This document shows, piece after piece, positions 18,765 through 27,765 of a stretch of 64,000 nt of DNA (positions are counted from its first letter, which is position 1; each line of letters begins with the position of its first letter). The notes beneath the pieces are model-generated. The model searched no databases. It worked only from the letters and a program-made list of their open reading frames with translations, and was not told the origin of the DNA. The stretch lies in the NCBI RefSeq assembly GCF_011762485.1, contig NZ_JAAKGI010000005.1:274486-338485 (forward strand), read 5' to 3'. Both the position numbers and the translations under genes were made by a program. The DNA is from Yeosuana marina (lineage in GTDB: Bacteria > Bacteroidota > Bacteroidia > Flavobacteriales > Flavobacteriaceae).

Positions 18765-20195
18765 TTAATAACCTGGATTTTGACTCATTAAACCTTGGCT
18801 TAAGTTTATTTCTCTTTGAGGAATAGGTAATAATAAATCTGAAGATGTATAGCCATATCCATTAGCACTTGAAAATGCAGATAATACAGATTCTGCTTTA
18901 CCCAAACGAATTAAGTCGAAAAGTCTTTGATTTTCAAAGGCTAACTCTACACGTCTTTCTAATAATAATTCGTCTACGGTAATTGTACCATCTTCATCAT
19001 CTGCTAAACCAGCACGATTTCTAACCTTATTAAATGAGGTTAATGCACTAGTACTTGATGTTTCAGGTGCTCCTGCCATGATAGCCTCAACATGCATCAA
19101 TAACACATCGGCATAACGTAAAACAATCCAATCGTTACCAGCTAATCTAGCATCACCCACAAATGTTTTTCCATCAGCTCCTCCATCATTCCCGTCTGGT
19201 AAATATTTGATGTTTTGATTTTGTGTAGATTGAAGACGATCTTGTCTGTAAGAATATTGTGTTCTGTCTCCACCATAGGCATCTAAAGCATTTACAGCAT
19301 CATTAGTTACATAATTTACGCCAACGGTTCTACCAACTCCATTAAGAAATTCTGCAGAAAAATTCTGGCTGTCACTACTTAATCCTGTTTCAAAACCAAT
19401 AGCAAAAATAATTTCTTTATTTCTCTCAGTGTAAAACACATCATAAAAATTATCCATTAAACCAAATCCACTATCCATAACATCTTCACAAAGAAGTTGT
19501 GCTTGTGCATAGTTTTTATTCTCTGTTAAATAAACTTTAGCCAAAAGCGCCTGTGCCGCAGCTTTTGAGGCTCTTGTTTTGTAGGTGTTATCTAAACCAG
19601 AAATAGCAGTTTGTAAGTCACTTTCAATTAATTCATAAATTGAAGATTTTGAAACTCTTGTAAATTGCATCTCTTTTTCTGATGGCGTAACAACCCTATC
19701 TATTAAAGGAATATCTCCAAATAATCTTACCAAATTAAAGTATGCATAGGCTCTTAAAAATTTAGCTTCGGCCTCAAAGGATGCTGCAGTATTAGCATCA
19801 TCTACAACATCTAAATTACCTAATACTGTATTTGCTCTTAAAATAACGTTAAAAAAACTTCCATAATAATTGGCAACAATACCATTTGTAGCTTGTACTC
19901 TGTATTGCTCAAACTGAGCTGCTTCACCTTCTCCACTCTTTGTTCTGGTGTTATCACTTCTCATTTCTGTTAAATAAAACTCATATTGTATCGCATGTAA
20001 ATCATCTGTACTAGTACTGTTGGTTCCCTGAATACCGTCGTAAACTGCAATAAGTGCAGTTTCTACTTCTGACGCATCTTTATAATAGGTTGCTGAAGTT
20101 ATACCAGAGCTAGGTGCTGGCTCTAAAAAATCACTACCACAAGAAGTAACCATACTTCCCATTACTAGTAAGATTATAAATTTTAATTCTTTCAT
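18765..20195 (-). CDS. SusD-family lipoprotein of the alginate locus
   Basis: The 476-residue protein has a signal and lipobox (VTSCGSD) and SusD hallmarks: YAYFNLVRLFGDIPL, the KAAAQALLAKVYL helix, the RNRAGL motif and the C-terminal LERRVELAFENQRLFDLIRLG with LLLPIPQREI and NPGY end. It forms the lid of the SusC transporter encoded 27 nt upstream and should bind alginate oligosaccharides. The context (PKD lipoprotein and PL7 directly downstream) supports alginate as ligand. Confidence 0.95.
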   Translation of the reverse strand: MKELKFIILLVMGSMVTSCGSDFLEPAPSSGITSATYYKDASEVETALIAVYDGIQGTNSTSTDDLHAIQYEFYLTEMRSDNTRTKSGEGEAAQFEQYRVQATNGIVANYYGSFFNVILRANTVLGNLDVVDDANTAASFEAEAKFLRAYAYFNLVRLFGDIPLIDRVVTPSEKEMQFTRVSKSSIYELIESDLQTAISGLDNTYKTRASKAAAQALLAKVYLTENKNYAQAQLLCEDVMDSGFGLMDNFYDVFYTERNKEIIFAIGFETGLSSDSQNFSAEFLNGVGRTVGVNYVTNDAVNALDAYGGDRTQYSYRQDRLQSTQNQNIKYLPDGNDGGADGKTFVGDARLAGNDWIVLRYADVLLMHVEAIMAGAPETSSTSALTSFNKVRNRAGLADDEDGTITVDELLLERRVELAFENQRLFDLIRLGKAESVLSAFSSANGYGYTSSDLLLPIPQREINLSQGLMSQNPGY

Positions 20196-20222
20196 AATAT
20201 ATATTTTGTTAAATGTGTCTTA

Positions 20223-23200
20223 TTAAAAATCTAAGTTTAACCCAATAGAGATGGTTCTAAAAATTGGTGAACCTGCTCTTTGGTAACCATAATTTGTTGG
20301 GCTTGTTCTATCTATAGATTCCGGATTAAATCCTGTGTAATCGCTTGCTGTTTTATACATTAAGTTTTGACCTGTTGCATAAATTCTTAATCCAGTAATA
20401 TCATATTTAGATAAGAAATCTTTTGAAAAATTATACCCAATATTTACGTTACGTAATGCAATGTATGATGCATCTTGAATAATATCATCTGTAAAGATTT
20501 TCTCTTTTATAAATTGTTGATCTGGTGTAGTTGCAGGATTAAAATCTTGTGCACTTCCAAATTGATTAAAAAGGTATTGGTCTCCCATGTTTCTAATCTC
20601 AGCACCGTGGCTTCCTTGGAACATAAAGCTAAAATCTACTTGACCTATTGTAAATTCATTTGAAAAACTCCAAACTAAATTCGGGTATGGATCTCCTAAT
20701 GGCGCTTTATCCTCATCATCTATAATACCATCTCCATTTAAATCTTTAACATAAACATCTTGCGCTTGCGCTCCTACTGGATGGTAGGGGTTATTTATAT
20801 ATTCTAATGGAATATCTCTATCTACAACCCAGCCGTAAAAGGTAGATATTGGCTTACCTTCTAAGTTAATCCATTCTGCCGCTCTTTTTTCATCAACATT
20901 GGTTATTTGTCCGTTAGAATCTGCGAAATCCACTAATGTGTTTTTATTAGTTGTAGCTATAATAGTAGATTTCCAACTAAAGTTTTCTGAATTTATATTT
21001 CTAGTTCTTAATTCAAACTCAAAACCTTCATTCTTAACTTCTCCTAAATTCACTAAAGCACTTTCAAACCCTGTTGAATAGGAAATTGGATTGTTTAAAA
21101 GTAATTGATCGCTTGTTCTTTGGTACCAATCAACAGAACCCGTAATACGATTATTAAATAATCCAAAATCAATACCAGGGTTTACTTCAACTAATCGCTC
21201 CCATTTTAATTCAGGGTTAGCTATATTCAAAGGGGTAAATCCTGATGAAATACTTCCGTCTATACTAGCTGTTACAGCACTTAGTAAAGCTAAATAAGGA
21301 TAATAATCTACTAATATGTTACCAGTACTTAAACTGCTATCACTGGTGCTTACATCTGGGTCTACACTACCTGTATTTAAACGGTCGTTACCTGTTACAC
21401 CATAACTCGCTCTAAGTTTTAAATTACTTATAATATTGCTGTCTTGTAAAAATTCTTCATTAGCAACATTCCAACCAATAGAAGCTGCAGGGAAGTTACC
21501 ATATTTATAATCTGAACCAAATATTGAACTTCCATCACGTCTCATACTAAGAGAAAGTAAATATTTATTATCATACGCATAGTTAAATCTAGACACATAA
21601 GAAATTCCTCTTTTTTGCCATTCAAAAGCATCAGCATTAGATATTAACGCAGCATTAGTAATTTGTTTAACAGCATCAGACGTATAACCTGTTCCTGTAA
21701 TACTTGAATTAAAACTATCTCTGGTTTCAAATACAACTCCTAAAGTAGCACCTATGTCGTGCTTACCAATAACTGTATTATAATTAAAGAAGTTATCTGA
21801 AATTAAATAAATTTCTCTCTGCGAAATTTCATCCATTTGAGCCGCAGCTGTTCCATTTCTACTTGCCAAAATACCTTGCCATCTTGTTCTTTTAGTGTCT
21901 TGATAAGAGCCAGATAAAGTCGTCCTAAAACTTAATGCTTTAGCGATATTATAATCTATGTAAGCACTACCAAAAATTTTGAATTTTTTGTCGTAACGCT
22001 CACGCTCTAAAACTTTTGCTGCAGGATTGGTATTTGATGTGTTACTTATATCTACCAATGTACTTCCATCTCCATATAAATCGTAATTATCAAACTGACG
22101 TTGTGTAGCATAATCTCCTATTTGAACATCTGGATAAAGATTTCTGTCAACAAATCGAATAGTATTTGCATCATGATAAACTGGCAACCAGTTTGTTTGT
22201 CTTAAAATATCATGAGTAGATCCATCAAAACGTCTTCTATTAGTGTATGAGGGATTAAAACTAACACCTGCTTTAAATTTATCATTTAATTTAGTGTCTA
22301 ATTTAAGTCTCATTCCATATTTCTTAAAGTTATCGGTTAGTAAAACCCCCTCATCATTTGAGTAGTTAAGACTTGTAGTATATTTAGTTTTATCATTTCC
22401 ACCCCTTAGAGACAATGAGTGACTTGTTATAGTACCTCCGTCAAAAATTACATCTTGCCAAGAACGATCAATTCCAATAAGTTGCTTGTATTTTGTTTTA
22501 TCGGATAATACACCATTTGCTGCTAATTCAGCAGCAGCCGTTTCTGCAATAGAAAAGGTATAGGCATCACTATGTCGTGCTGCTTTGTAACCAGTAAAAG
22601 TACTATAACTAATCCTAGCTTTTCCTTCTAAACCAGCTTTCATACTTATCATAATAATACCATTAGCACCTTTAGAACCATAAATTGAAGACGATGCTGC
22701 ATCTTTTAAAATTTCAAAAGAAGCTACATCGTTCATATTTAATGAGCCTAAAAAATCTGAATCTACAATAACGCCATCTACAACTATTAATGGTGTAGAA
22801 TCACCTGCCATAGAACCTACCCCTCTAATGGTTATGGTTGGTGCTGCTCCAGCTTCACCATCAGTTGCTTGAATATTAACCCCTGATACTTGACCAACTA
22901 AGGCATCATCTACCCTAGACACAGCTATTTGGTCCAAATCATCATTAACCACCTTTGATATAGACCCTGTAGTAAGACTTTTCTTTTGAGTTCCATAACC
23001 AATAACAACAACTTCATCCAACTTTGCTAAATCTTCAGTCAGCGCAACATTTAAAGTTGTTTGGTTATCAATAATTCTAACTTGGGTTACATATCCTACA
23101 TAAGAGAATTGTAACACATCTCCTTTACTAACCTCTATTTCATACTTTCCATCAAAATCTGTGGTAGTTCCTTTTGAGGTGTTTTTAATTACGACATTAA

Positions 23201-23324
23201 CCCCAGGAATAGGTTGATTGTCAGTTTCAGACACTACTATACCAGTTAACTTGGTATTTTGTGCGAATAGTGTAATATTGAAAAACAATATTACCATTAG
23301 AATCAGCTTGTTTTTTAAATTCAT
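20223..23324 (-). CDS. SusC-family TonB-dependent transporter of the alginate locus
   Basis: The 1033-residue outer-membrane transporter has a signal peptide (ILFFNITLFAQ), a regulatory-like beta-sandwich (about 22-105), the SusC signature LDEVVVIGYGTQKKSLTTGS, a plug (about 115-220, SSSIYGSKGANGIIMISMK) and a C-terminal barrel ending ISIGLNLDF. It should import alginate oligosaccharides made by the surface lyases. It is the first gene of the SusC-SusD-PKD-PL7 operon. About 250-310 nt upstream are three phased GntR operators overlapping a predicted promoter, leaving an unusually long leader that holds a hairpin. Confidence 0.95.
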   Translation of the reverse strand: MNLKNKLILMVILFFNITLFAQNTKLTGIVVSETDNQPIPGVNVVIKNTSKGTTTDFDGKYEIEVSKGDVLQFSYVGYVTQVRIIDNQTTLNVALTEDLAKLDEVVVIGYGTQKKSLTTGSISKVVNDDLDQIAVSRVDDALVGQVSGVNIQATDGEAGAAPTITIRGVGSMAGDSTPLIVVDGVIVDSDFLGSLNMNDVASFEILKDAASSSIYGSKGANGIIMISMKAGLEGKARISYSTFTGYKAARHSDAYTFSIAETAAAELAANGVLSDKTKYKQLIGIDRSWQDVIFDGGTITSHSLSLRGGNDKTKYTTSLNYSNDEGVLLTDNFKKYGMRLKLDTKLNDKFKAGVSFNPSYTNRRRFDGSTHDILRQTNWLPVYHDANTIRFVDRNLYPDVQIGDYATQRQFDNYDLYGDGSTLVDISNTSNTNPAAKVLERERYDKKFKIFGSAYIDYNIAKALSFRTTLSGSYQDTKRTRWQGILASRNGTAAAQMDEISQREIYLISDNFFNYNTVIGKHDIGATLGVVFETRDSFNSSITGTGYTSDAVKQITNAALISNADAFEWQKRGISYVSRFNYAYDNKYLLSLSMRRDGSSIFGSDYKYGNFPAASIGWNVANEEFLQDSNIISNLKLRASYGVTGNDRLNTGSVDPDVSTSDSSLSTGNILVDYYPYLALLSAVTASIDGSISSGFTPLNIANPELKWERLVEVNPGIDFGLFNNRITGSVDWYQRTSDQLLLNNPISYSTGFESALVNLGEVKNEGFEFELRTRNINSENFSWKSTIIATTNKNTLVDFADSNGQITNVDEKRAAEWINLEGKPISTFYGWVVDRDIPLEYINNPYHPVGAQAQDVYVKDLNGDGIIDDEDKAPLGDPYPNLVWSFSNEFTIGQVDFSFMFQGSHGAEIRNMGDQYLFNQFGSAQDFNPATTPDQQFIKEKIFTDDIIQDASYIALRNVNIGYNFSKDFLSKYDITGLRIYATGQNLMYKTASDYTGFNPESIDRTSPTNYGYQRAGSPIFRTISIGLNLDF

Positions 23325-23508
23325 AATTAGTTTTTTAAAGTTTAGTTTAATAAGCTTACTAATAATACCATTATATGGTACCGATTAAATTATTACTTCA
23401 TTAAATAACAAGCGTTCTAACTATTTTTTTTAGATTTGTAGAACATGTTTTTAATAAAGTAATAACATGTATTAAGTTTTACTTCCCTCCACAAGAAGTA
23501 AATTGTTT

Positions 23509-23536
23509 AAAAGGATAGGCGTGCACCTGTCCTTTT
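23509..23536. terminator. hairpin with T runs in the SusC leader
   Basis: An 11-bp stem (AAAAGGATAGG / CCTGTCCTTTT with one G-T pair) has a 6-nt loop. On the plus strand it is followed by eight or more T, on the minus strand by TTTT. It lies downstream of the predicted SusC promoter and about 185 nt before the SusC start. It could end transcripts coming from KdgF or act as a leader attenuator for SusC. Confidence 0.6.
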
Positions 23537-23570
23537 TTTTTATAAAAATTTATTTAAATGAACTTTATAT

Positions 23571-23636
23571 TTGGTAAACCAGTTTGGTTTACCAAATTGG
23601 TTTACCAAATATATATAAAATTTTGTTAATTCCAAC
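23571..23636 (-). promoter_or_regulatory. SusC promoter with three phased GntR operators
   Basis: Three palindromes start at 23571 (TTGGTAAACCA), 23584 and 23597 (both TTGGTTTACCA), exactly 13 bp apart. On the minus strand a -7 box TATATTTG (23606-23613) overlaps the right-hand operator, and a GTTG resembling the -33 TTTG box lies at 23633-23636 with a 19-nt spacer. Bound regulator would block the promoter. This is the densest operator in the window, fitting tight control of the transport operon. Confidence 0.82.
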
Positions 23637-23720
23637 GATTTCGTAAAAAAAGTTAAAATTTTATTTTAGATTTTCAATTGCTGCATGAAATCTTCTAGAA
23701 TTGGGCTAGCAGATTTTTCC

Positions 23721-24098
23721 TTATGGCTTTTTATCTCCAAAATAAGATACCCCACCACCACTTAAAAAATCTTCTCTTACTGGACTAAATGTGTCTATTA
23801 GCATCCCTTCTTCCAAACAAACAGCACTATGCAATAAATTTGGTTCAATATATACTCCATCTCCTGCTTCTACAATTTTCTTTTCTCCATTAATTTCAAA
23901 TTCAAATTTACCTGAAACACAATAGGTAGCTTGTGTATGAAAATGTTGATGTGGGGCACCTAATGCTCCTTTCTCAAATTTTACTTTTACCATCATGATT
24001 TGATTATCATAACCTAAGAACTTTCTTGATACTCCTCCACCAAGCTCTTCCCATTCCATGTCTTTTGTGATAATGTACTTTTCACTAAATCGTTTCAT
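23721..24098 (-). CDS. kdgF: KdgF-like cupin, linearises unsaturated monouronates
   Basis: I chose the ATG at 24098 (125 residues, MKRFSEKYI), because the family is about 110 residues long and the extension to 24167 has no conserved character. It has one cupin domain with the metal-site pattern in APHQHFHTQATYCVSG and the C-terminal IEPNLLHSAVC His, plus GDGVYIEPN. KdgF converts 4,5-unsaturated monouronates to the linear keto sugar (DEH), speeding the step that was once thought spontaneous. It follows PL17, which releases these monomers. There is no signal peptide, so it acts in the cytoplasm. Confidence 0.85.
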   Translation of the reverse strand: MKRFSEKYIITKDMEWEELGGGVSRKFLGYDNQIMMVKVKFEKGALGAPHQHFHTQATYCVSGKFEFEINGEKKIVEAGDGVYIEPNLLHSAVCLEEGMLIDTFSPVREDFLSGGGVSYFGDKKP

Positions 24099-24195
24099 AT
24101 GTTTATATTTATTGTTTTTTTTAAAGGTCATATGTTGCTTCCATATAATCATTCCCTTGAGTATCAAGTTCTCGTTATGGAAGGTTCATAATTTT

Positions 24196-26487
24196 TTATT
24201 TATTTATTTCTGTTAATTTATAAGCTCCTATCCATTTATAGGCTCTATCGTTTATCTTAATGGTGTGTTTACTGGTTTTTGAGTTATTCTTGAATGAAAA
24301 CAAAAACAGCTTTTTTTCATCATTTACTGTTTCAATACTTATCGCAAAATAATCATCGTCACTATAAGCAATTTTCAAGCTTTTAATGTTACTAAATGCA
24401 TTGGTTGCTATTTCATTAATAGGATCGTAATGCCCGTGCGATTCCAATAAAGACACAAAAAAAGTGTTTTTTGAATTCTTTTTTCTGATTATAAAACCAG
24501 GGTCATTTCTAAGATTAAAATCAGGATCGTGGGCTCCAATTCTAGTAAACAGTAAGTCATCGTCATTGGAAACAACCGATGTCAATGAATAAAATCGCTG
24601 TTTGTTAAACCAAGACAATTTAGCAGTACCGCTATCTGATTTGCCTTCACCTTCCTTCCATAAATGCTGATAACCGTTTTTAGAACCTAACGACTTTAAC
24701 TCATCTGATTTGGTATATTTAAAATTGGTTGATATAATTTGTCCTAAATAATAATACGGTAAATCGTATTGGTTTTTGGATTTAGAATTAATTTTAATAA
24801 TATCCAACAAATAGGGGTTTTCAAAATCATTATCTTTAATAAGCGCCATGGTTCTGTGCATTTCTGTCCCTGGATACGCATTGTTTTCTACTGCACTTAT
24901 AATTTGTAAATTTGGATTGGAAGCATCAAACAAATATTTTTCTGAATGATGTAAACTACCAGTTTCAAAATCACCATGAAAGTGTGATGTTTCGTTTTGA
25001 ACAATGGTATTGTGGGCTATCGTTTGTTTCGCCCAAGTGGTGTTTTCTTTTAAATAATTACCACCTCCTTTTTGTTGGATGTTTACAAAACGTCCCATAC
25101 CGTAATCTTGAATTACTTCATGACCTCCTTCATAATACGAAAAAGACAATTTATCGTAATGCCCGTGGCTAGAGCCTTGCCCTGTATATTTTAAAACAAG
25201 TTCAAAATTACTATTCCGTAAAATACCGACACCTCCTTGGTCTCCATTTGGACCATCTGATAAATTAATTGACGTTTTTACAAATGGTTTTTCTTTGCCT
25301 TCTTTAACACCCAAAGCAACAGACATCCCTGTATCATCTAAAACCACTTTGTCTTGTTTTTTGGCTATGCTTAAAAGTTCTGGGTCTTGACTGCCAAAAT
25401 GATAAGCAATATCAACCGCTGTAACTAATTCTCTTGAATAATACGACATCCCTTTTTGCGCATCATTAATTGGGAAAAAATCACCATCTTCATCTGTTAA
25501 GTTAATTAACGCATTAACTGATTTTACAAGCACACTATCTTTATATTCGAAAATCTTTAATTCTGGTTTTTTGTTTTGAAGTGCTTCTGCTAAAATCAAA
25601 AATGGATACATGGCATAACGTTGGTAATAAGGTCCTTCAGTAAAATAGCCATCTGGTGAAAAAGGCTCTTCTAGATTTGCTAAAAACCCTGCCTTTTGCC
25701 CTTTAACCTTTATAAGTCCGCCATCATTATCTTTCATGCCTTCTTTTAAATGATCATCATTTATGCCATATAGTGCTCGATTTAACAAACTATCATCATC
25801 CATCACTAAAGCAATCATACCTACAGCAGCATTTCCCCAAGTACTATGGTTGTGAATACGATTAAAAAATTGAGGATTTCCAATAGAGATAAAATCTGCG
25901 AATGGTTTAAATAAATCCTTCTCTAAAAAGTCTCTATCCTCTTTTGAAAGCCAATCATAAATACAATCATAAGCCTGACTTGTATAAACTAACCAGTTGG
26001 CATCGTTTAAGCATTGCCAAAACAATTTCCCTCTGGCATACGATCTGGTTTGTGGATGTAGAGGTAATGTAGGATACATTTTGGCATAGGCAAATAGCAT
26101 ATCCTTAATGTACCGTGCGTATTTTACATCACCTAGAATTTGAAACAAAACACCAGCTTTTTGCATGATGATAAAATTCCTTTTATGGCGTTCGTGGGTG
26201 TAGCCTCCAGAATAATCTTTTGGAATGGGCACCTCAATGCCATTTAAAATTTCGGCATCCACTTCTGCTTTTGTTTCTGCCAATGATTTATCAAACAAAG
26301 GAAGTTTTCCTAAATGCGATTTAATTTCTTGAACACCTGCTTTTGTTAAAACTAAATTTGGATGTCCTTGAATCGTAGACTCTGCTAAAACTTTAGTTTT
26401 GTTAGTAGTTTCTTCACAAGAAAACATTGCAATTAATAAGATTATTGTTAAAATTTTAAGTGATGGAGCATGTCTTATTTTCATCAT
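24196..26487 (-). CDS. PL17 oligoalginate lyase (exo), lipoprotein
   Basis: The 763-residue protein has a lipobox (LIAMFSC, Cys24), an alpha/alpha toroid (about 40-390) and a C-terminal heparinase II/III-like beta-sandwich. Catalytic positions match PL17: Asn213-His214 in RIHNHSTWG, Tyr in EGPYYQRYAMYP (287-288), and the His of GSSHGHYDKLSF. PL17 enzymes release unsaturated monouronate from alginate oligomers, the substrate of KdgF, whose gene lies 97 nt downstream. With the PL7 gene 156 nt upstream it probably forms a PL7-PL17-KdgF operon. No own operator was seen. Confidence 0.92.
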   Translation of the reverse strand: MMKIRHAPSLKILTIILLIAMFSCEETTNKTKVLAESTIQGHPNLVLTKAGVQEIKSHLGKLPLFDKSLAETKAEVDAEILNGIEVPIPKDYSGGYTHERHKRNFIIMQKAGVLFQILGDVKYARYIKDMLFAYAKMYPTLPLHPQTRSYARGKLFWQCLNDANWLVYTSQAYDCIYDWLSKEDRDFLEKDLFKPFADFISIGNPQFFNRIHNHSTWGNAAVGMIALVMDDDSLLNRALYGINDDHLKEGMKDNDGGLIKVKGQKAGFLANLEEPFSPDGYFTEGPYYQRYAMYPFLILAEALQNKKPELKIFEYKDSVLVKSVNALINLTDEDGDFFPINDAQKGMSYYSRELVTAVDIAYHFGSQDPELLSIAKKQDKVVLDDTGMSVALGVKEGKEKPFVKTSINLSDGPNGDQGGVGILRNSNFELVLKYTGQGSSHGHYDKLSFSYYEGGHEVIQDYGMGRFVNIQQKGGGNYLKENTTWAKQTIAHNTIVQNETSHFHGDFETGSLHHSEKYLFDASNPNLQIISAVENNAYPGTEMHRTMALIKDNDFENPYLLDIIKINSKSKNQYDLPYYYLGQIISTNFKYTKSDELKSLGSKNGYQHLWKEGEGKSDSGTAKLSWFNKQRFYSLTSVVSNDDDLLFTRIGAHDPDFNLRNDPGFIIRKKNSKNTFFVSLLESHGHYDPINEIATNAFSNIKSLKIAYSDDDYFAISIETVNDEKKLFLFSFKNNSKTSKHTIKINDRAYKWIGAYKLTEINK

Positions 26488-26643
26488 TAATTTTTAAATA
26501 TTATTACTAATCTTGTTTTTAATTACTCCGCTCTTTACTGGTAATTTTATTTTCATTATTTAATGTTAAAATTGATTGATTAAAACTTTTGAAAATTAAT
26601 AATAAATAAATGTTTAAAAATCCCAATTTAGTATCCCTATTGT

Positions 26644-27609
26644 TTAATGTACTACTGTCAACTCATAATATTTAACTTTAGCAAAGGCATCTGGCTGAGT
26701 TGATCCCAAATAATTTCCTGCTTTAAAATAATTTTCAAAAGGCCATTTATCAAGACTTACATCTTGAAATGTAAATGGATTATCTTCATTTAATGTGATT
26801 TCTAATTTCCCATCAGAAGCAACAATTTTCAAATCAAACGCATCATATCCCACATATCCCATATTATGTTTAATATCAGACCATGTGTCACTAGATACAT
26901 CCAACAAGGCATCTCCTTCTGTATTTTCATTTACTAAAGATTTTTTATAAGCCCAAAGGTCTCCGTCTATCCATGTCATTTTTAATAACGGCGGTCCGTT
27001 ATTTGAAGAAAAACTATGTGCAGCCATGTCTTCTTTAGAAATAATCCCGTGTATTTGCATTACAATGACTTTAGGATAATCATAACTACTACCATCTGTA
27101 TTTTTAGAAACCTCAACCATTTTTAGTTTTCCCGATATAATACCACCCTCAAAAAGCGTCCAATTTTCTTTTGAATTGTTAGGATTAATGAGTTCTCTTA
27201 ATTCGGTTCTCGAATAGCTACTGTTATTGGTTGAAACATCTGGATAGGTATAAAAAACAATAGATCCGTCTGTAGTATCATCATACATAAAAGGTTTAAC
27301 GGCCTCTAACGTTCTATAGGCATTATTTATAAGAACAGATGGTTGATATTCATCTGGACCACCATTATTATCTTCATCTACTGGTAATGTTACTTTCCAG
27401 TGTGAAAAATCAATGTTGGCATATTGAGGCATATTATCGTTTGAATTTGGCGTGTCAGGCATATTAGGAATGTTCGAACCGTTTGGATCGTAATATGGAA
27501 CGGTAGGATCTTCAGTTCCGCCGCAACCTAAAACAACAAGAAAAGCAAACCCTAAAAAGAACACTTTAAAAAAGTTGAATATATATAGTTTATTTAATTT
27601 TATAAACAT
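26644..27609 (-). CDS. PL7 alginate lyase (second), lipoprotein
   Basis: The 321-residue lipoprotein (lipobox LVVLGC, Cys29) has a Pro/Asn-rich linker (about 36-62) and a PL7 domain with SRTELRE (RTELR 134-138), MQIHG (QIH 185-187) and ENYFKAGNYLGS. It resembles the first PL7 of the window along its whole catalytic domain, including the LSHW/FSHW start and the VKYYEL end, so the two are paralogues. The linker and lipid anchor suggest surface display, so it may make the first cuts in polymer. Its promoter carries two GntR operators. Confidence 0.93.
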   Translation of the reverse strand: MFIKLNKLYIFNFFKVFFLGFAFLVVLGCGGTEDPTVPYYDPNGSNIPNMPDTPNSNDNMPQYANIDFSHWKVTLPVDEDNNGGPDEYQPSVLINNAYRTLEAVKPFMYDDTTDGSIVFYTYPDVSTNNSSYSRTELRELINPNNSKENWTLFEGGIISGKLKMVEVSKNTDGSSYDYPKVIVMQIHGIISKEDMAAHSFSSNNGPPLLKMTWIDGDLWAYKKSLVNENTEGDALLDVSSDTWSDIKHNMGYVGYDAFDLKIVASDGKLEITLNEDNPFTFQDVSLDKWPFENYFKAGNYLGSTQPDAFAKVKYYELTVVH

Positions 27610-27616
27610 ATTAAAA

Positions 27617-27669
27617 TTGGTTTACCAGATTGGTTTACCAAATATATGTATAATTACTCATTAAACAAA
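27617..27669 (-). promoter_or_regulatory. PL7 promoter with two GntR operators
   Basis: TTGGTTTACCA copies start at 27617 and 27630 (13 bp apart). On the minus strand TATATTTG (27639-27646) is a perfect -7 box overlapping the second copy. TTTG (27666-27669) is a perfect -33 box with 19 nt between, the Bacteroidota consensus layout. It should drive the PL7-PL17-KdgF transcript. Confidence 0.88.
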
Positions 27670-27765
27670 AGAAACCTTAAAATTTAACGATAGTATCTTG
27701 TATATCAGATTTTAACAAGTTCGATAAGAGTAGTTTTCCTCAAAATTATGGCGCATTAGCCTATC

